A stretch of DNA of 64,000 bases from Microdochium bolleyi (Eukaryota; Ascomycota; Sordariomycetes; Xylariales; Microdochiaceae): the NCBI GenBank assembly GCA_001566295.1, contig KQ964253.1, positions 62,001 through 126,000 on the forward strand. The letters are read 5' to 3'. Every line of letters begins with the position of its first letter. Position 1 is the stretch's first letter. The notes beneath the pieces were generated by a model. That model ran no database searches. It worked only from the letters and a program-made list of their open reading frames with translations, and was not told where the DNA came from. Both the position numbers and the translations under genes were made by a program. Positions 42,401-54,243 of the stretch are shown in pieces.

Positions 42401-45292
42401 TATACACCATTTGCGACTGTTTGAAAGGCTCTTCTCTATCCTCCAGGCTGCTCCTATTGCTCCAACACAACTTGTCGAGGCACTGAACGAAGCAGGCTTC
42501 GATGCTATTACGCTCGAGTCGCTGCCTGACCCCGTTCTTGTCCCACTACAGGATGCTCTTGCGCGCTGTCGGACCAACCCGCCGCCAGAGTGGTCTCGAA
42601 AACTCCTGCAGCTCGTGGGCAGAAGCGATATTGGATCAGCATTCTCCACACCAGCAATCGCGGACCATCAATCAACTAACATTCGCGTAAGTTCTGACCA
42701 CCGATTAGCGAAAACGACTAGACAATTGACTTTTCGCAGCTGCCGAACCATAGCGCGGCCTGGGACTTCAACTCGCTGTGCCAAAACGTTATGGACTTGA
42801 ATGACTCGCCTCTCGACGACATGGCCGAGGCAGAGAAGCAGGCTGTAATTCGCTTGTTGTTCAAGGACGACAGGCGTTTGGAGGAGATCCGTACCATGTT
42901 GAACACTTCCAAGCCGAGGACTATTCGACTCGATCCACTGCCAGAGTGGACGGAGACGATTTACCTGGAGCAGCAAAAGGAAGTTGTGACCAGACTTGCT
43001 ACAAACACGCTGTCCATTCCTGCCGGGCGGGGATTGATGAACTATGGTCTCCGATTTCCCCTGCTTACTCAGAAGTTCCACATCCATGGATTTGTGCTAA
43101 ACAGCACAGTCAAGCCCACGAACACTACTGTCGGCGTGGACAAGTCCCTCTTCACAGAAGACAAAATTGCGTGGGCATTCTTCCATTCTGGGGTGGCCGG
43201 TGGCCTTGCCATTTCTCGCGAAGCCAAAGGCATCGACACATCGTGGATTCTGTACAACAAACCCGGCAACGACCTGAATAATAGGCATGCCGGATTCCTC
43301 CTGGCTCTTGGGCTTAATGGCCACCTGAAGGGCATGGCCAAGTGGGTGGCCTTCAAGTACTTGACGCCAAAGCACACCATGACGTCCATTGGTCTTCTGC
43401 TCGGCCTAGCGGCATCCTACATGGGCACTATGGATTCCCTCATCACACGACTGCTGTCTGTTCATGTCACACGGATGCTCCCAAGAGGAGCGGCGGAGCT
43501 CAATCTGTCTCCTCTTACACAAACCACAGGCATAATGGGCATCGGTCTACTTTACTGCGACAGCCAACACCGTCGTATGAGTGAGATCATGATGTCTGAG
43601 ATTGAGCACATTGAGACAGACGATGACGAAGAACCGCTGCGTGGCGAGAGCTATCGCCTTGCGGCTGGCTTTGCTCTTGGACTCATCAACCTGGGCCGTG
43701 GGTCTGACCTCAAGGGTTTGCACGACATGCGCATCACCGAAAAGCTGCTTGGCCTAGCCGTAAGCTCAAAGAAGATCGAGCACGTCCACATTCTGGACCG
43801 ATCCATTGCTGCCGCAGTCGTGGCAGTTGCGCTCATCTACATGAAGACGGAAGATCATATCGTCGCTCGCAAGGTCGACATTCCTGAAGCCGCGCTGCAG
43901 TTTGACTACATTCGCCCCGACATACTGCTGCTGAGGACAGTGGCAAAACACCTCATCCTGTGGTCCAAGATCGAGCCCAGCCATGATTGGCTCCGGGAGA
44001 ACCTGCCACAGCGATACCAAGCGAGATTGCAGCCTCTTGGACAGGCGCTCGACAACCCTGTTCATGGTAAACTCAACTCGACACATCTGCCGTTCTTGAC
44101 GATCTTGGCCGGGTTGTGTTTCGCCATCGCTTTGCGGTTCGCAGGTTCAGGCAATACCAGGGCTCGCGATGTGCTACTCGCATATTTGCAAAAATTCTAC
44201 AGCTACTGTCGCAAATCCAGCACCCGAACAAGCTTCGATGACAAGTGTGTCCATGCCAGCGCGCGTATGTGTCTTGATGTGCTCGCCCTGTCATGCGCCA
44301 CGGTGATGGCCGGCACGTGCGACCTCAAGACCCTGCGCGTCTTGCGCTCGCTGCATGCTCGCAACGATGCTGATACCACATTTGGTTCCCACCTGGCCAC
44401 GCATATGGCCATCGGCGTGTTGTCACTGGGCTGCGGAACCCAGACTTTCAATACGTCCAACCTGGCGATCGCCTCACTCCTGATAGCCTTCTACCCTGTC
44501 CTCCCTGATTCTGTCCAAGACAACAAGAGTCACCTGCAGGCCTTCCGCCACTTCTGGGTTCTGGCGACAGATGCTCGGTGCCTCGTCGTCAAGGATGTGG
44601 CGACGAGTCTGCCAGTCAGTGTTCCCTTGGCCCTGCGCCTCGCCAATAGCGATGAGGAGGAGGTACATACCACGCCATGCTTGCTGCCTCCAATCTCAGA
44701 AGTGCGTAGTCTCCGCACGACTTCCACGGAGTTCTGGAACGTCAGTCTAGACTTCTCGGCCCATCCAGAGCTCAGAAACGCCTTTAAAGCTCAGCAATCG
44801 CTGCGCCTCCGGAGAAAACCTGTCAGCGACACCCCCTTTGCAGCGACGATGCTCGCACTGGGACGCGACAGTGGCGCTGGGGGGACCGCGGCGGAAGACG
44901 GCGCGGCCCAGCCGCTGGAATGGCTGTTCAATGCGATACCGACCCTGCGCAACCTCACCCATGCAGAGCGCAGCATCGTGCTCGACCATGGCGTCGGTGG
45001 CCCTGACGTGGGCAACGGCGCGTTGAGTGTCGTAGACACGAGACTGGCCCTGGAGAACATCTTGCAGACCGTCGACTGGGACGGGCTGCTTGGCCTCAAA
45101 GCGCTCTTTGAATGGGCAGACTGGCGGTCGCGCAGCTCTGTGTCCACCAAGAGGGACGCGGGCAGCGCTGCTGAAGGGATAGACATAGGAGGATTGTCGA
45201 GGGATATCAGCTGGCAGGGCGAGGGGTGGCTGAGGGACAGCGTGATTGAGAGTCTCAAGGGTGCCATATGGCTCGCGGGCCGGGAGTCATGA
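39423..45292 (+). CDS. APC1: Anaphase-promoting complex subunit 1 (APC1 / Cut4 / BimE)
   Basis: The largest scaffold subunit of the APC/C ubiquitin ligase, which drives anaphase onset and mitotic exit in the nucleus. Two exons, 39423-42686 and 42740-45292, flank a 53-nt phase-0 intron (GTAAGT, TTCGCAG) and give 1938 residues. The N-terminal APC1 domain reads SLGLHHPTALAYAVAEQLLPEHPSS. A Ser/Arg-rich, basic disordered region lies at about 240-470 (RRKSDRRRSS, RTSRRVSS) and is a likely phosphorylation zone, as in other APC1 proteins. Exon 2 carries the proteasome/cyclosome repeats (RHAGFLLALGLNGHLKGM; MTSIGLLLGLAASYMGT; RLAAGFALGLINLGRGSDL). The start at 39423 is chosen because homology begins there; an upstream in-frame ATG at 39348 adds a proline-rich leader. 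It diverges from VPS41. Confidence 0.95.
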
Positions 45293-45473
45293 TTAGCGAG
45301 TGCACGCTTGATAGTTTGTCACAGAGAAGATCAACGAAGACGACGACTTGATGAACCAACTGTCTTTACCAATGCAGTTCGTAGTTTTTCTATGTATAGG
45401 TGTAACTTGGTGAGAATGTGTGCCCTCGCGTTGCGTGATCACCATCGTGGGACGCTCGCTCACCCATGCCTCC

Positions 45474-47014
45474 TTATACCTGGCTGCCGGCAGTGTCATC
45501 GTTTGCACAGCTCCCTGCTGGGGTGGCTGAGACGGCGACGCGGACGACTTGGTTGATCAGCTCGAAGCGCTCGTTGAGGTGGGCCACGAGACGGATGTTG
45601 CGTTTCCTGGTCTTCAGTTCGTAGTAGTAGCTGTCCAGACACATGTTGTACGCCTGGTTCATGCGGAATACGGTCGCCGGTGGCACTTTTCCGTCGGCCG
45701 CAGCCAGATCTGCAAGATTGGTCGGGAGCACTACGGTTCCATCTCTACGGAGACGTGGCCAGCCCTATCATGTCTCTCGTGGTGTCCGGCGAGCCGGCGT
45801 GTCTGCATGCCCACATCGGTGAACCCCAGCAGGATCTCGGCCTGCTTTACATCCTGTTCTGTGCCGATACATTTCTCCCAGTCTAGATGCAGCAGCGGCA
45901 GGCGGAAGGTGTATGGCTTGCAGCCGGGGAGCGGTGTCTGATTCCCTCGGCTCGCGGACCAGAGAAGGTTGAGAAGGTCGTTGACTTCATGCGGAGCCCA
46001 TGAATACGGGGTGGTGATGGGCTCGTGCCTCCGGCCAGCTGCATGAAGTGGTGGTGCGACAGTTGTCGCAGTCGTGGCGACGGCTTGTAGAATCCCGACC
46101 TTTCCGCCCAATGGCAGTGCGTTGTCCGAGTCTGACTGGTTGTTAACCTCCGCGGATACTGCAATGGTTGTTTTAGAGGGACCGTGTTGGTTGAGTGACG
46201 ATCCAGGTGAGTCGGCGCCCAGCGGCTGCGTTGTGTCTGACAGCGTAGCAGCGGAACGGTGCACCAATCGCACGCTGCTCGATCTCGAGACCGAAGAGTC
46301 AGCTGTGGCTATCGTGTCGGGTATGCCTGCTCCGTCTGCGCCCGATCCTGCGTCGCTGGTATTTGAAAGCTCCGAAGTGACCAGCTCGTGACTGACCCTC
46401 TTTCGATCGTGATGGCAGCCAGCAGCAGTATCTATGAGGTCATCACGGCATCCGTTCTCAGCCAGGCTCTCGTCGCCTTGGTCAGGAAAGTCACTGTCTT
46501 CTTTTCCCTTGCCCTCCTCTTTCTTTGCCCGCGCCGTCTCCCTCTCCTGCCTCACCGCGACCACGCAGGCATACTTCTCCAGCCCTCTCAAGTCCTCGTC
46601 TTCCGCGTCGAGCAGATCCACGATCCTCTCCATGGCCGCTCTTGCTCTGTCGTCCACACCGCCGGTGCCGGTGGCGGCGATGGTGCTGCGGCTGCCGTGG
46701 TCGCTGCTGCACTCGCCACCACTGCTCGCCACGCCGCCTGACGTCGCCGAGTGAGCACTGCCGATGCTGCTCTGCGTCAGGGTCCTGCCGTGCCTAGGCT
46801 GGCCTCCACGACGGCAGTGCTGTGGTGATTGTCGTTGTTGGTGTTGTGGTTGATGCTGCTGTTGTTCCCGGCGTCGTTTGTGGCGGCGGGCGTGGTTGTC
46901 GCAGATCTCGACCAACAACTGCCCTGGCTTCTGCCAGGCGTGGCGGCACAGCATCCTTGTCCGGAGCACAGATCTTCCTGGAGCACGGGTTTCGTTGTGC
47001 CCAGCGAAGCTCAA
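45474..47014 (-). CDS. Uncharacterised protein, two exons
   Basis: Exon 1 (47014-45815) reads through a long low-complexity region: H-, Q-, R-rich near residues 40-70, then S-, D-, E-, T-rich. It ends with a conserved-looking segment, PYSWAPHEVNDLLNLLWSAS and LPLLHLDWEKCIGTEQDVKQ. A proposed 50-nt intron (45765-45814, donor GTGGGC, acceptor TAG, phase 0) joins it to exon 2 (45764-45474), which reads GWPRLRRDGTVVLPTNLADL and later MNQAYNMCLDSYYYELKTRK. The product would be 496 residues. Without that splice the first frame ends 39 codons later. No family is recognised. The folded part is probably the C-terminal third. It converges on APC1 with a spacer of 181 bp. Confidence 0.6.
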
Positions 47015-47557
47015 GTCATGAATGGACTTTACTGCTGGAGTGGGCTGGGTTGCTCTTGCCGGAAGGTTCCTCCGGGGGGAGTGGTGGTCAGATGGGTGGA
47101 CTGGGTGTGGGTGACGTGATCCAACCCTTGGGGCAGAAAGCAGCAGGTCGGAGGTCTGCTATGATCTTAGAATTGGTGTCTAGGTGATGGTTAGTAGTCG
47201 CTGGTTGCCGTTGGGTGGCGTTGTGAGGTGATCCTGGGGCGGAGCAGGCAGGAGTGTGCGAGGCAGAGGGTCAGTTCCCCCACACCATGGCCAGTGTTTG
47301 CGCATAGCACCATCCTCGAGACAGCCATGCCAGTTGGAACGGAACAGTAGGGTAGATATAAGCTTATCGAATAGACATGGCGAAGCTACGTAGTCTACAA
47401 TACGGGGGACAAATCGCTTCTCGTCGAATACTTCTGTACAAATAAAGTTGCTGAACCCTGAACGCCACGCTTCATGCTGCTGCTGCTCTTTTCTGGTTTT
47501 CCCTCTCTTTTTACGCGCGTCTCTATCGCCATCCCGGTGTCATCCGCAGACATCATC
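47015..47557. promoter_or_regulatory. Promoter region of the uncharacterised gene, 3' side of SWI1
   Basis: 543 bp between the start of the leftward unknown gene and the stop of SWI1, which is also leftward. No specific element is assigned. Confidence 0.4.
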
Positions 47558-50500
47558 TCATCGATCCAGGCCGGCATACGCGCTCAGCTGCGCCAGAACA
47601 TGAGACCACTTAGGGCTCTTCAGCGTCTGGTACGCGCCGAGCACACTATCCCTGGTCGGCAGGATGGTCTGCGCTACCGACGACGGATCATTAGGATCCT
47701 TGGCCTTTTCCCCTAACCTCCTCAGAGCCGACACACCGCAGCTGACAATGTACAAGATATCAGTGTCCTCCCGCGGTTGCGCCCGAGCATTGCCGCGCAC
47801 GGGTGCGGGCTCAGCTTGCGCACACAGCGTCCTGATCATCCGGTACAAGTTCTGCGCAAAGCCCTCACCAGACGACAGCCAAAGCCGTGTGACACCAGAC
47901 TCGTAACCGGGCGCAAGCTGAGCAAGGATGTCCGCCGCAAGGAGACCCTGCATAAGCAGAGGCTTTCGTGCCTCGACTAGGCCTGGCAGCGTGGCCGGCC
48001 GGGACTCTCTGTTCTGCTCTGGGATAGGCGAGATCGCAAGTGCGAATGTGCGCGTCAGCAGCTCGTTTGGTGTCGAGCTCGTGGCGTCAGCCGCAAAGAT
48101 GGCCTTGTAGTGTGTGCGGTTGGGCTCGTCGCGGGCGAGCAGCTTGGCGAGGGCGTCCAATGCATGAGGCAGGTACTGGTGAACAGATGGTTCGAATGGC
48201 GCAAACACAAGCTTGCCCTCTGCCAGGATGGGACCAGGCGACGGTGCAAACGCAAGAATCAGCTGGAGCAGACATTGTGCTTGGTCGCGGTTGGCAAGCT
48301 CAATATAGCCGGCAATATTTGACAGCAGAACAATGATGTCCTTCATGAAGTCTAGGCAATTGGTCGATCCCTGGAGAAGGTTCTCGTGCGTGCCGAGAGT
48401 CCGCACAGCTCCACAAAGGAATTTGATGACACTGTCGTCTGCCAGCACCGGCTGGTTCATCTCGAGGAAAGAGAGGTTGCGCAGGATGGTCGTGACAGCA
48501 ATGAGGCGGTCGGCGCAACGTTCGAGGTCGTAGTCGGGATCGCCAAACACGGTAACTTTGCGCAGTGAAAAGGTCTCAGCGCGGCAGTCTCTGACGACAT
48601 CCTCGTACGACTTGAGGTCTATCTCGTCCGAAACGGCCTCCAGTCTCTCCACGAGGGACTCCACCTGCTCTTCCGCGCACTCTATCAATGTCTCTACCAG
48701 GTCGTCACACCACTTCAGGTCGATGATGAAATGCTGAGCGCTGTCGGCAGCACGTGTGACGGACACCAGTGTATCGAGCGCGAGGCGGACCTCGCCGTGG
48801 ATCCCACATTGCAAGCTCTTGGTCAGTGCGTGGATGTCAATCATACCAAGATCGTGAGGCATGGGCATGTCCGGTCTCCACCTCTCCAGATCCGCGCCAA
48901 GGTTGGCCACGGACTCGAGATCAAGCCCCCCGTAGTTCTTCATGTCCAGCTCACGAGAGCAAGGCTGATACTCGTCGGGATGTGCAGCAAAGGGCCCGGG
49001 GAACGGTAGCGTGGCAGCGCCAGGAGCCATTGTCGCATCTTGCTGAGGCGGCGCTCCAGGCATAGAAATCGAGCCAGCCTTCACGGAGCCGACCGGGGAA
49101 GCCATGGAGAAGTCAGCACCCTGGTCTATACTCCGGGACATGCTATTTCTGTTGTGCACGGGTGTGCCGACTGGTTGCTGCGGTCCGCCTTGTGGGTGCT
49201 GTGGGGAGCTGAAGCCATTTACGTTTGCTGGCTGCATGCCTTGCGACATTTGCTTGACAGGAGTCTGGACAGGTGGCTGATGCATCTGGTGCTGCTGCGC
49301 TTGCTGCTGATGCTGCTGCTGTTGCCCTGGAGGCATCTGCGGCGTTGGCGACATCTGACCCATCCTTTGCTGCGGTTGCCCAGGCTGCCCGGGCGAGCCT
49401 TGCATGCCCTGTTGCTTCGCCTGGTTCTGCTTTTGCGTTTGCGACCAGGCCTCTTCGAACTTGAGGAGATTCTTCTCGTAGATGGCCTTGACATGGCCCG
49501 GACCGGAGGGGACGTGCTGGGGATTGAAGCCGACAGATGCGGCGACCTGCGCCCACATGTTGCGAGCGCTGATGGCCTGGTAACCGCCGAATTTCGAGAC
49601 ATTCTGAAATAGCTGCAACAATTGGAGCGGTCTGCCCTCGATGGAAGGGTTCGTGTCCAGTGGAAGCTGCTTCTGCGCCATGAACTGTGTCAGGCTCTTC
49701 AAGAAGCCATCGGGAGTGGCGCCCCGAGGCATTCCACCAGGCTGTTGTTGTGGCCGCATGGCTGCTGGTGGCATCTGCCCATTAGCCATGGGCATGCCCT
49801 GCTTGGGCATCATGCCTCGTCCTTGAGCCATGTTCTGTGCCTGCATCTGAGCGGCCATCTGCATGTTGCCCTGCTGCTGCATCTGCTGTTGGAGGCGCAT
49901 CTGATACATCATGCGCTGCTGCTGGTCCATGACACCTCGCCCCTGCTGCGCCTGCATCTGCTGCATTTGTTGCATCTGTTGCATTTGCTGCATCTGCTGT
50001 GGCGTCATCTGCTGGGGATTGAACATCTGCTGCGGGTGCATCTGCGGCTGCATTTGTTGTCCCATCTGCTGCATCTGCTGGGGTGTCATCTGCTGGCCCA
50101 TTATGTTCTGGGCCGACGGCGGCCTTCCGGGCGTCGGCGACGGCGTGTAATTGGGGTTGAATCCCTGCGGCATGCCTGGAGGCATGCTTTGCGCCTGCAT
50201 ATATTGGTTCGGTTGGGGCGTTCCCCCGTGTTCTGACGGGACGGGCGAGGTCTGTTGGGGGAACTGCTGCTGCGCGGGCGAAAATGAGTGTGGTGAGGCC
50301 GTGTTGACGCGCTGCGGCACGCTGCCTGGTCTTATCTGGTTACCAGCCATGACGGGGGATGGCGACGCGTTGGCCGAGCCATTGGCCTGGAGGTGCGAGT
50401 ACTGCTGCGGCTGGCCGTGATTCTGCTGCATATTACCAGCCTGGAAGCCTTGCGGAAACTGCGCCTGCTGCGGCGTGTCGGCGCGCGACGTCGGCAGCAT

Positions 50501-50833
50501 GTTGGGATTCTGTCGCGGCGACGCGCCGACACTCTCTTCGCGCGGCCTGGGCCGCTTCGATGGGATGACCGGGTTGGTCTGATAGACGGGGTTCTGAAAG
50601 GAGGGCGAGGCGGCGCCCATGCGGCCGTTCTGTAAGGCGGCCGCCATCTGTTGGGGGTTGGCGAACTGGGCCTGGCTGGCGGCAGCGGGATTGAATTGGC
50701 CCGGGGCGGCCATAAAGGCGGAAGGGTCCATCATACCGGCGGCGGCGACGGCGTTTGGGTCGTTCATGTTGTGGGGGAAGCCGGAGCCATTGTGGTTTGG
50801 GGCGGCCGCGGCCTCGTTCATCCAGGAGTTCAT
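47558..50833 (-). CDS. SWI1: SWI/SNF chromatin-remodelling subunit SWI1 (ARID protein)
   Basis: A 1091-residue nuclear protein, the ARID subunit of the SWI/SNF nucleosome-remodelling complex (SWI1 in yeast, Sol1 in fission yeast, ARID1 in animals). The N-terminal 365 residues are disordered, rich in N, P, Q, M and A, with QQMQQM-type repeats around 245-325. The ARID DNA-binding domain covers about 370-465 (GFLKSLTQFMAQKQLPL; LFQNVSKFGGYQAISARNMW). A second Q/P-rich stretch follows (about 465-600). The last 450 residues form the armadillo-like SWI1 core (DLEMNQ-type helices: ILRNLSFLEMNQPVLADDSV; HENLLQGSTNCLDFMKDIIV). It is a single open frame with a large gene-free region upstream. Confidence 0.92.
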   Translation of the reverse strand: MNSWMNEAAAAPNHNGSGFPHNMNDPNAVAAAGMMDPSAFMAAPGQFNPAAASQAQFANPQQMAAALQNGRMGAASPSFQNPVYQTNPVIPSKRPRPREESVGASPRQNPNMLPTSRADTPQQAQFPQGFQAGNMQQNHGQPQQYSHLQANGSANASPSPVMAGNQIRPGSVPQRVNTASPHSFSPAQQQFPQQTSPVPSEHGGTPQPNQYMQAQSMPPGMPQGFNPNYTPSPTPGRPPSAQNIMGQQMTPQQMQQMGQQMQPQMHPQQMFNPQQMTPQQMQQMQQMQQMQQMQAQQGRGVMDQQQRMMYQMRLQQQMQQQGNMQMAAQMQAQNMAQGRGMMPKQGMPMANGQMPPAAMRPQQQPGGMPRGATPDGFLKSLTQFMAQKQLPLDTNPSIEGRPLQLLQLFQNVSKFGGYQAISARNMWAQVAASVGFNPQHVPSGPGHVKAIYEKNLLKFEEAWSQTQKQNQAKQQGMQGSPGQPGQPQQRMGQMSPTPQMPPGQQQQHQQQAQQHQMHQPPVQTPVKQMSQGMQPANVNGFSSPQHPQGGPQQPVGTPVHNRNSMSRSIDQGADFSMASPVGSVKAGSISMPGAPPQQDATMAPGAATLPFPGPFAAHPDEYQPCSRELDMKNYGGLDLESVANLGADLERWRPDMPMPHDLGMIDIHALTKSLQCGIHGEVRLALDTLVSVTRAADSAQHFIIDLKWCDDLVETLIECAEEQVESLVERLEAVSDEIDLKSYEDVVRDCRAETFSLRKVTVFGDPDYDLERCADRLIAVTTILRNLSFLEMNQPVLADDSVIKFLCGAVRTLGTHENLLQGSTNCLDFMKDIIVLLSNIAGYIELANRDQAQCLLQLILAFAPSPGPILAEGKLVFAPFEPSVHQYLPHALDALAKLLARDEPNRTHYKAIFAADATSSTPNELLTRTFALAISPIPEQNRESRPATLPGLVEARKPLLMQGLLAADILAQLAPGYESGVTRLWLSSGEGFAQNLYRMIRTLCAQAEPAPVRGNARAQPREDTDILYIVSCGVSALRRLGEKAKDPNDPSSVAQTILPTRDSVLGAYQTLKSPKWSHVLAQLSAYAGLDR

Positions 50834-53800
50834 GACTGATGGACGCGCGAAGGGGAACCCATCGGACTGTTGGGCGCGACGTCAGTGGCAGTCTCGGGAT
50901 AGCGGCGACCGCAGGGAGATGGGCCGAGGGGTGCTTGGGATGGCCAGAGTCGGGGCGGCGAGGTGTCGCGATGAGAAGGTCGCGTCGCGGCTCAGGATGG
51001 GGGTTAAGCGATCGGGGGTTGAGTGGGAAAAGCAGGCACCGCAAGCAACAAGCAGAAGATTGGGGCGGGTGCGCGAGAGCGAAGCGTGCTGGCTGGCTAG
51101 GCCGCCAGGAGGGTGGGTCCACGCACGGCTGGCCAGCTCTCTGCTCTGTCTGCACTTGCACAGAGCAGCTGCTTAAGTTATGCACGGCAGATGACCGAGC
51201 ACAACTGCCTGCTCCAGCGGTCGAGCGTCGAGGTTCTGAGCAGGCAGGCCAGCCAGCCAGACTGCGCCAGACTGCAAAACACAGGGCAGGCGCTCGGCAA
51301 CGTCCGTCACGAGTACATTGAAACCCAGACGGCGCTCCGTGGCCGATCCCTCCCAATGGGAAGGCTACCTGACCTGCCTTTGCGGAGCAAGGCAGGTAGC
51401 AGCGGCATCCAGAGCCGGAGGAGTGGACAGTGCCGGCTCGTCACGGGAGCAGGAAGGGTGGGAGGGCACGCGTCCGCGCGTGTTGCAGCGGCGCCAGCGG
51501 CGGAGGCGGCAGGCCGGCGGCGGACCAGGCCAAAGCAACGACTGCTGGGAACTAGACAGACAGGAATTATGGTCTTACCTAAGTGACTGTACTTGGGTGC
51601 GACTCTGGCCTGCGTGTGCGCGCGCGAGTGGCGGGTGATTGCCGTCCGTGGTGGTCTGTCGGCTGGGTCAATTCCAACAAGTCAGATTCGGAGGCGCGGC
51701 GCGGGCAAGCAGACGTGGTTTTCCCGCGCAGGCGCAGGCGCAGGCGTGGGCTTTCCACGCTAGTCCCTTTCCGTGGCCCAGCCAAGCGTGAAGCGTCCAT
51801 CATGTGGTCCCTGCGCCTACCCGGCACATCCGTTTTCAAGATTGCGGTCTGCTCCATTGTCAGGCGCTCGCTGGTCGAGGCGAGTTGAGGTCGAACGGAT
51901 GGTAGAAAGAGCCACGTCTCTGATGGTACTTTGTAGGATGAGTCTGTCAGGACGAGGCTCGAAAGGTTGTGACCATCGCGAATCAACCTCCTTGTCAGCT
52001 GTTGGCGGCGGGTCGTGACTTGAGGCGGCCTGCCACCAGGTCGCTCTAGCCTTGCGAGGACGTTTCCCGAGACACCCCACGCAACCAGACCATAGGCGAG
52101 GCAGAGCCAGCCCTTTTCTACAGGTCCTGCGAGGGAATCAGCGGCGTCTCTTCGCACTTGCCCACCCGCAGAGTGTGCGTTTTCTTCTGACAAGCGTGCG
52201 CCTGAGCCGGCCATGGTGAACAGTTGGCGTGCCTGATTGTGCCCACAAATGCACACCATGCCCGGCCCCCCTGTCCAGCGCTAAGCAGTAAACAGTCGTG
52301 GGGCTGCTGGGCTGGGCTGGATACCGAGCCGTGCACTACCAGCCAGATGCTCGTCATCTGTGGGTTGTCTTTCCCATTCTCGACGAGATTGTGCGACAGC
52401 ACGGCGAGGAGGAACGAGAGAGTGCTGCTGGCTGCATTCTGGCACCAGACCGGTCATCCGACTCCGCTCCGCCGGCCGTAGCGAGTGGTTGTTGTCTGTG
52501 GTGAATGGGCTGCTCGCTTCTTCGAGGGTCTTCAAGCAGCCAATCGAGTCGAGGCATCAGGTCGGGTCGAAAGGTAGAGGATCACAGCCGGAGCCACAAC
52601 TGCAGGCTGCGCCATGGCAGCAAGACGGAAGGGCAATCGCAGCAAAAGCCAGAGAACAAGGAGAAAAGGGTTGTAAAGAGGGAAAGAGGATCAGGACCAG
52701 AGGCAGGGTCGGCCGAGAGGGCCTGGAGGACATGCTGTGCGGCCTGTCCAACTGGCAGGCACAACGGTGAGCTTAATGGTCCCCACCGCGCCAGGAACCA
52801 GGCTCGTGAACAAGGCCGTGCCGTCAAAAGGTAATTCGAACGGTTTCTACCTCCAAGTCTTCCAGTCCCTGCTGCGCTCATCGGCGTGCTTGGTCTAGAT
52901 TGGCGTTGACATGCAGGCCTGGTGGACTGGCAGTCCTCTAACGGCGGCGTTTTCATCCTCCACCCTGCGCCTCACCCTTGCGCTCTCTCTCCGAAGCAAG
53001 GACGGTTCCCGGCGCCAGTGACAGCCCGGATGAGATTTGTGACGTCCGGCACAACCCTCATCTGAGACAGATAAGCGCGAGCTGAATGTTCGTGCCAACC
53101 CACTGGAAGGAGGTGATCATGTGTTTCGCATCGGAGATTATGTTGGTCTTTGTGATGGTTGCGTGCCACGGCCCGCGGGCAACTCGCAGGATCGCCTCTC
53201 GCGGGTCCTCAGGCTGGCCGGATCCCCCACTTGGCACATCAGTCCCTAGCCTCGGACTGGACCGAGCAAGTGGTTGACAGATTGTGTGTGGCTGCCACTA
53301 CTGCCTCCATGAGAATGCTGCCTGTGGCGGCTCTTTCTGTTCCTCGGGTACAAATGACGCCGGGGCATCACTGCCGTGTTAAGGTTGTGCTGGACTTTAC
53401 AAAGGGAGTGGCAGCTTTGCCTCGCCTGGCAGGGTACATTTGTTTCGTGCAACACCCACTGGCCGGATGACGTGCCAGCGTGCCATACCCTTGCCCACAG
53501 GCCTCCATGACTGGCGCTCCGTCTCAGTTCTGGCAGACCCTGTCTCTCACGTGCCGTAGAGGCCAGGTTGGAGTCATGTATTGATTGACGCTCTGCGTTG
53601 ACCATTAGGGTTGCTGAGGCTGCGGAGGATCCGACATGGAGATAGCGTGGCATGGCGTGGTGTGGCGTGGTGAGGTGAAGCACGCATGCCGGAGGTCGAG
53701 TCAGGACGGCGGTTTCGACAGATTGTTCAACGTGTCAAAGACACCATGCAGGACGGCCAGGACGGGCCTGAAAAAATGCCGGAAGGCTGCTTCTGGCCAG

Positions 53801-54243
53801 TCCCTCCGGGCTTTTGAAAGTGTCTGCTGGAGAGTGGCCTGTCAGCGCTTGGGCGTGAGCACTTGCAAACAGGCCCCGAGGTCGCTCTCTCTTCGACCGT
53901 CCCTGAAACTATCGCATGAGAGCATCCTCGTGCTGCGTCCATGGTTGCCACTCCAACTCTTCACGTAGCCATCTTGTATTATCAAAAAACTTGTTGCAGA
54001 GCCTTGTCGAGGCCCAAGCTCCATCATGCTCAATCAGCTATTCTCCCTGTCTGGCTTCCTCGTCAAGCACCATCTCGAAATTGCCTAGCGGGCATCGCGT
54101 CCGGCACCCCTGCACAGCACGGTCCGGCCTCTCGACAATGCAAGCATCGTCAGAGCTTGGAGAGAAAAGTCACGACGTTTGGTACCCAACTGAGCATTGG
54201 CAACATTATTGGAGTCGCCGCTTTGTTGTCAGATCCCGCCACC
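50834..54243. other. Large gene-free region upstream of SWI1 and of the EVE gene
   Basis: 3.4 kb between two genes that diverge from it. Open frames at 51579-52259, 52360-52770 and 53246-53683 have no motif, no splice support and a random-like composition, and are not called. The DNA is GC-rich and shows short GCAGGC/CAGCC clusters. It may hold long leaders, distal promoters or non-coding transcripts, which cannot be seen from sequence alone. Confidence 0.45.

Noticed and set aside
51579..52259. 226-codon minus-strand frame in the gap upstream of SWI1
   Set aside because: Random-like, Arg/Ser-rich translation and no domain. Kept as non-coding.
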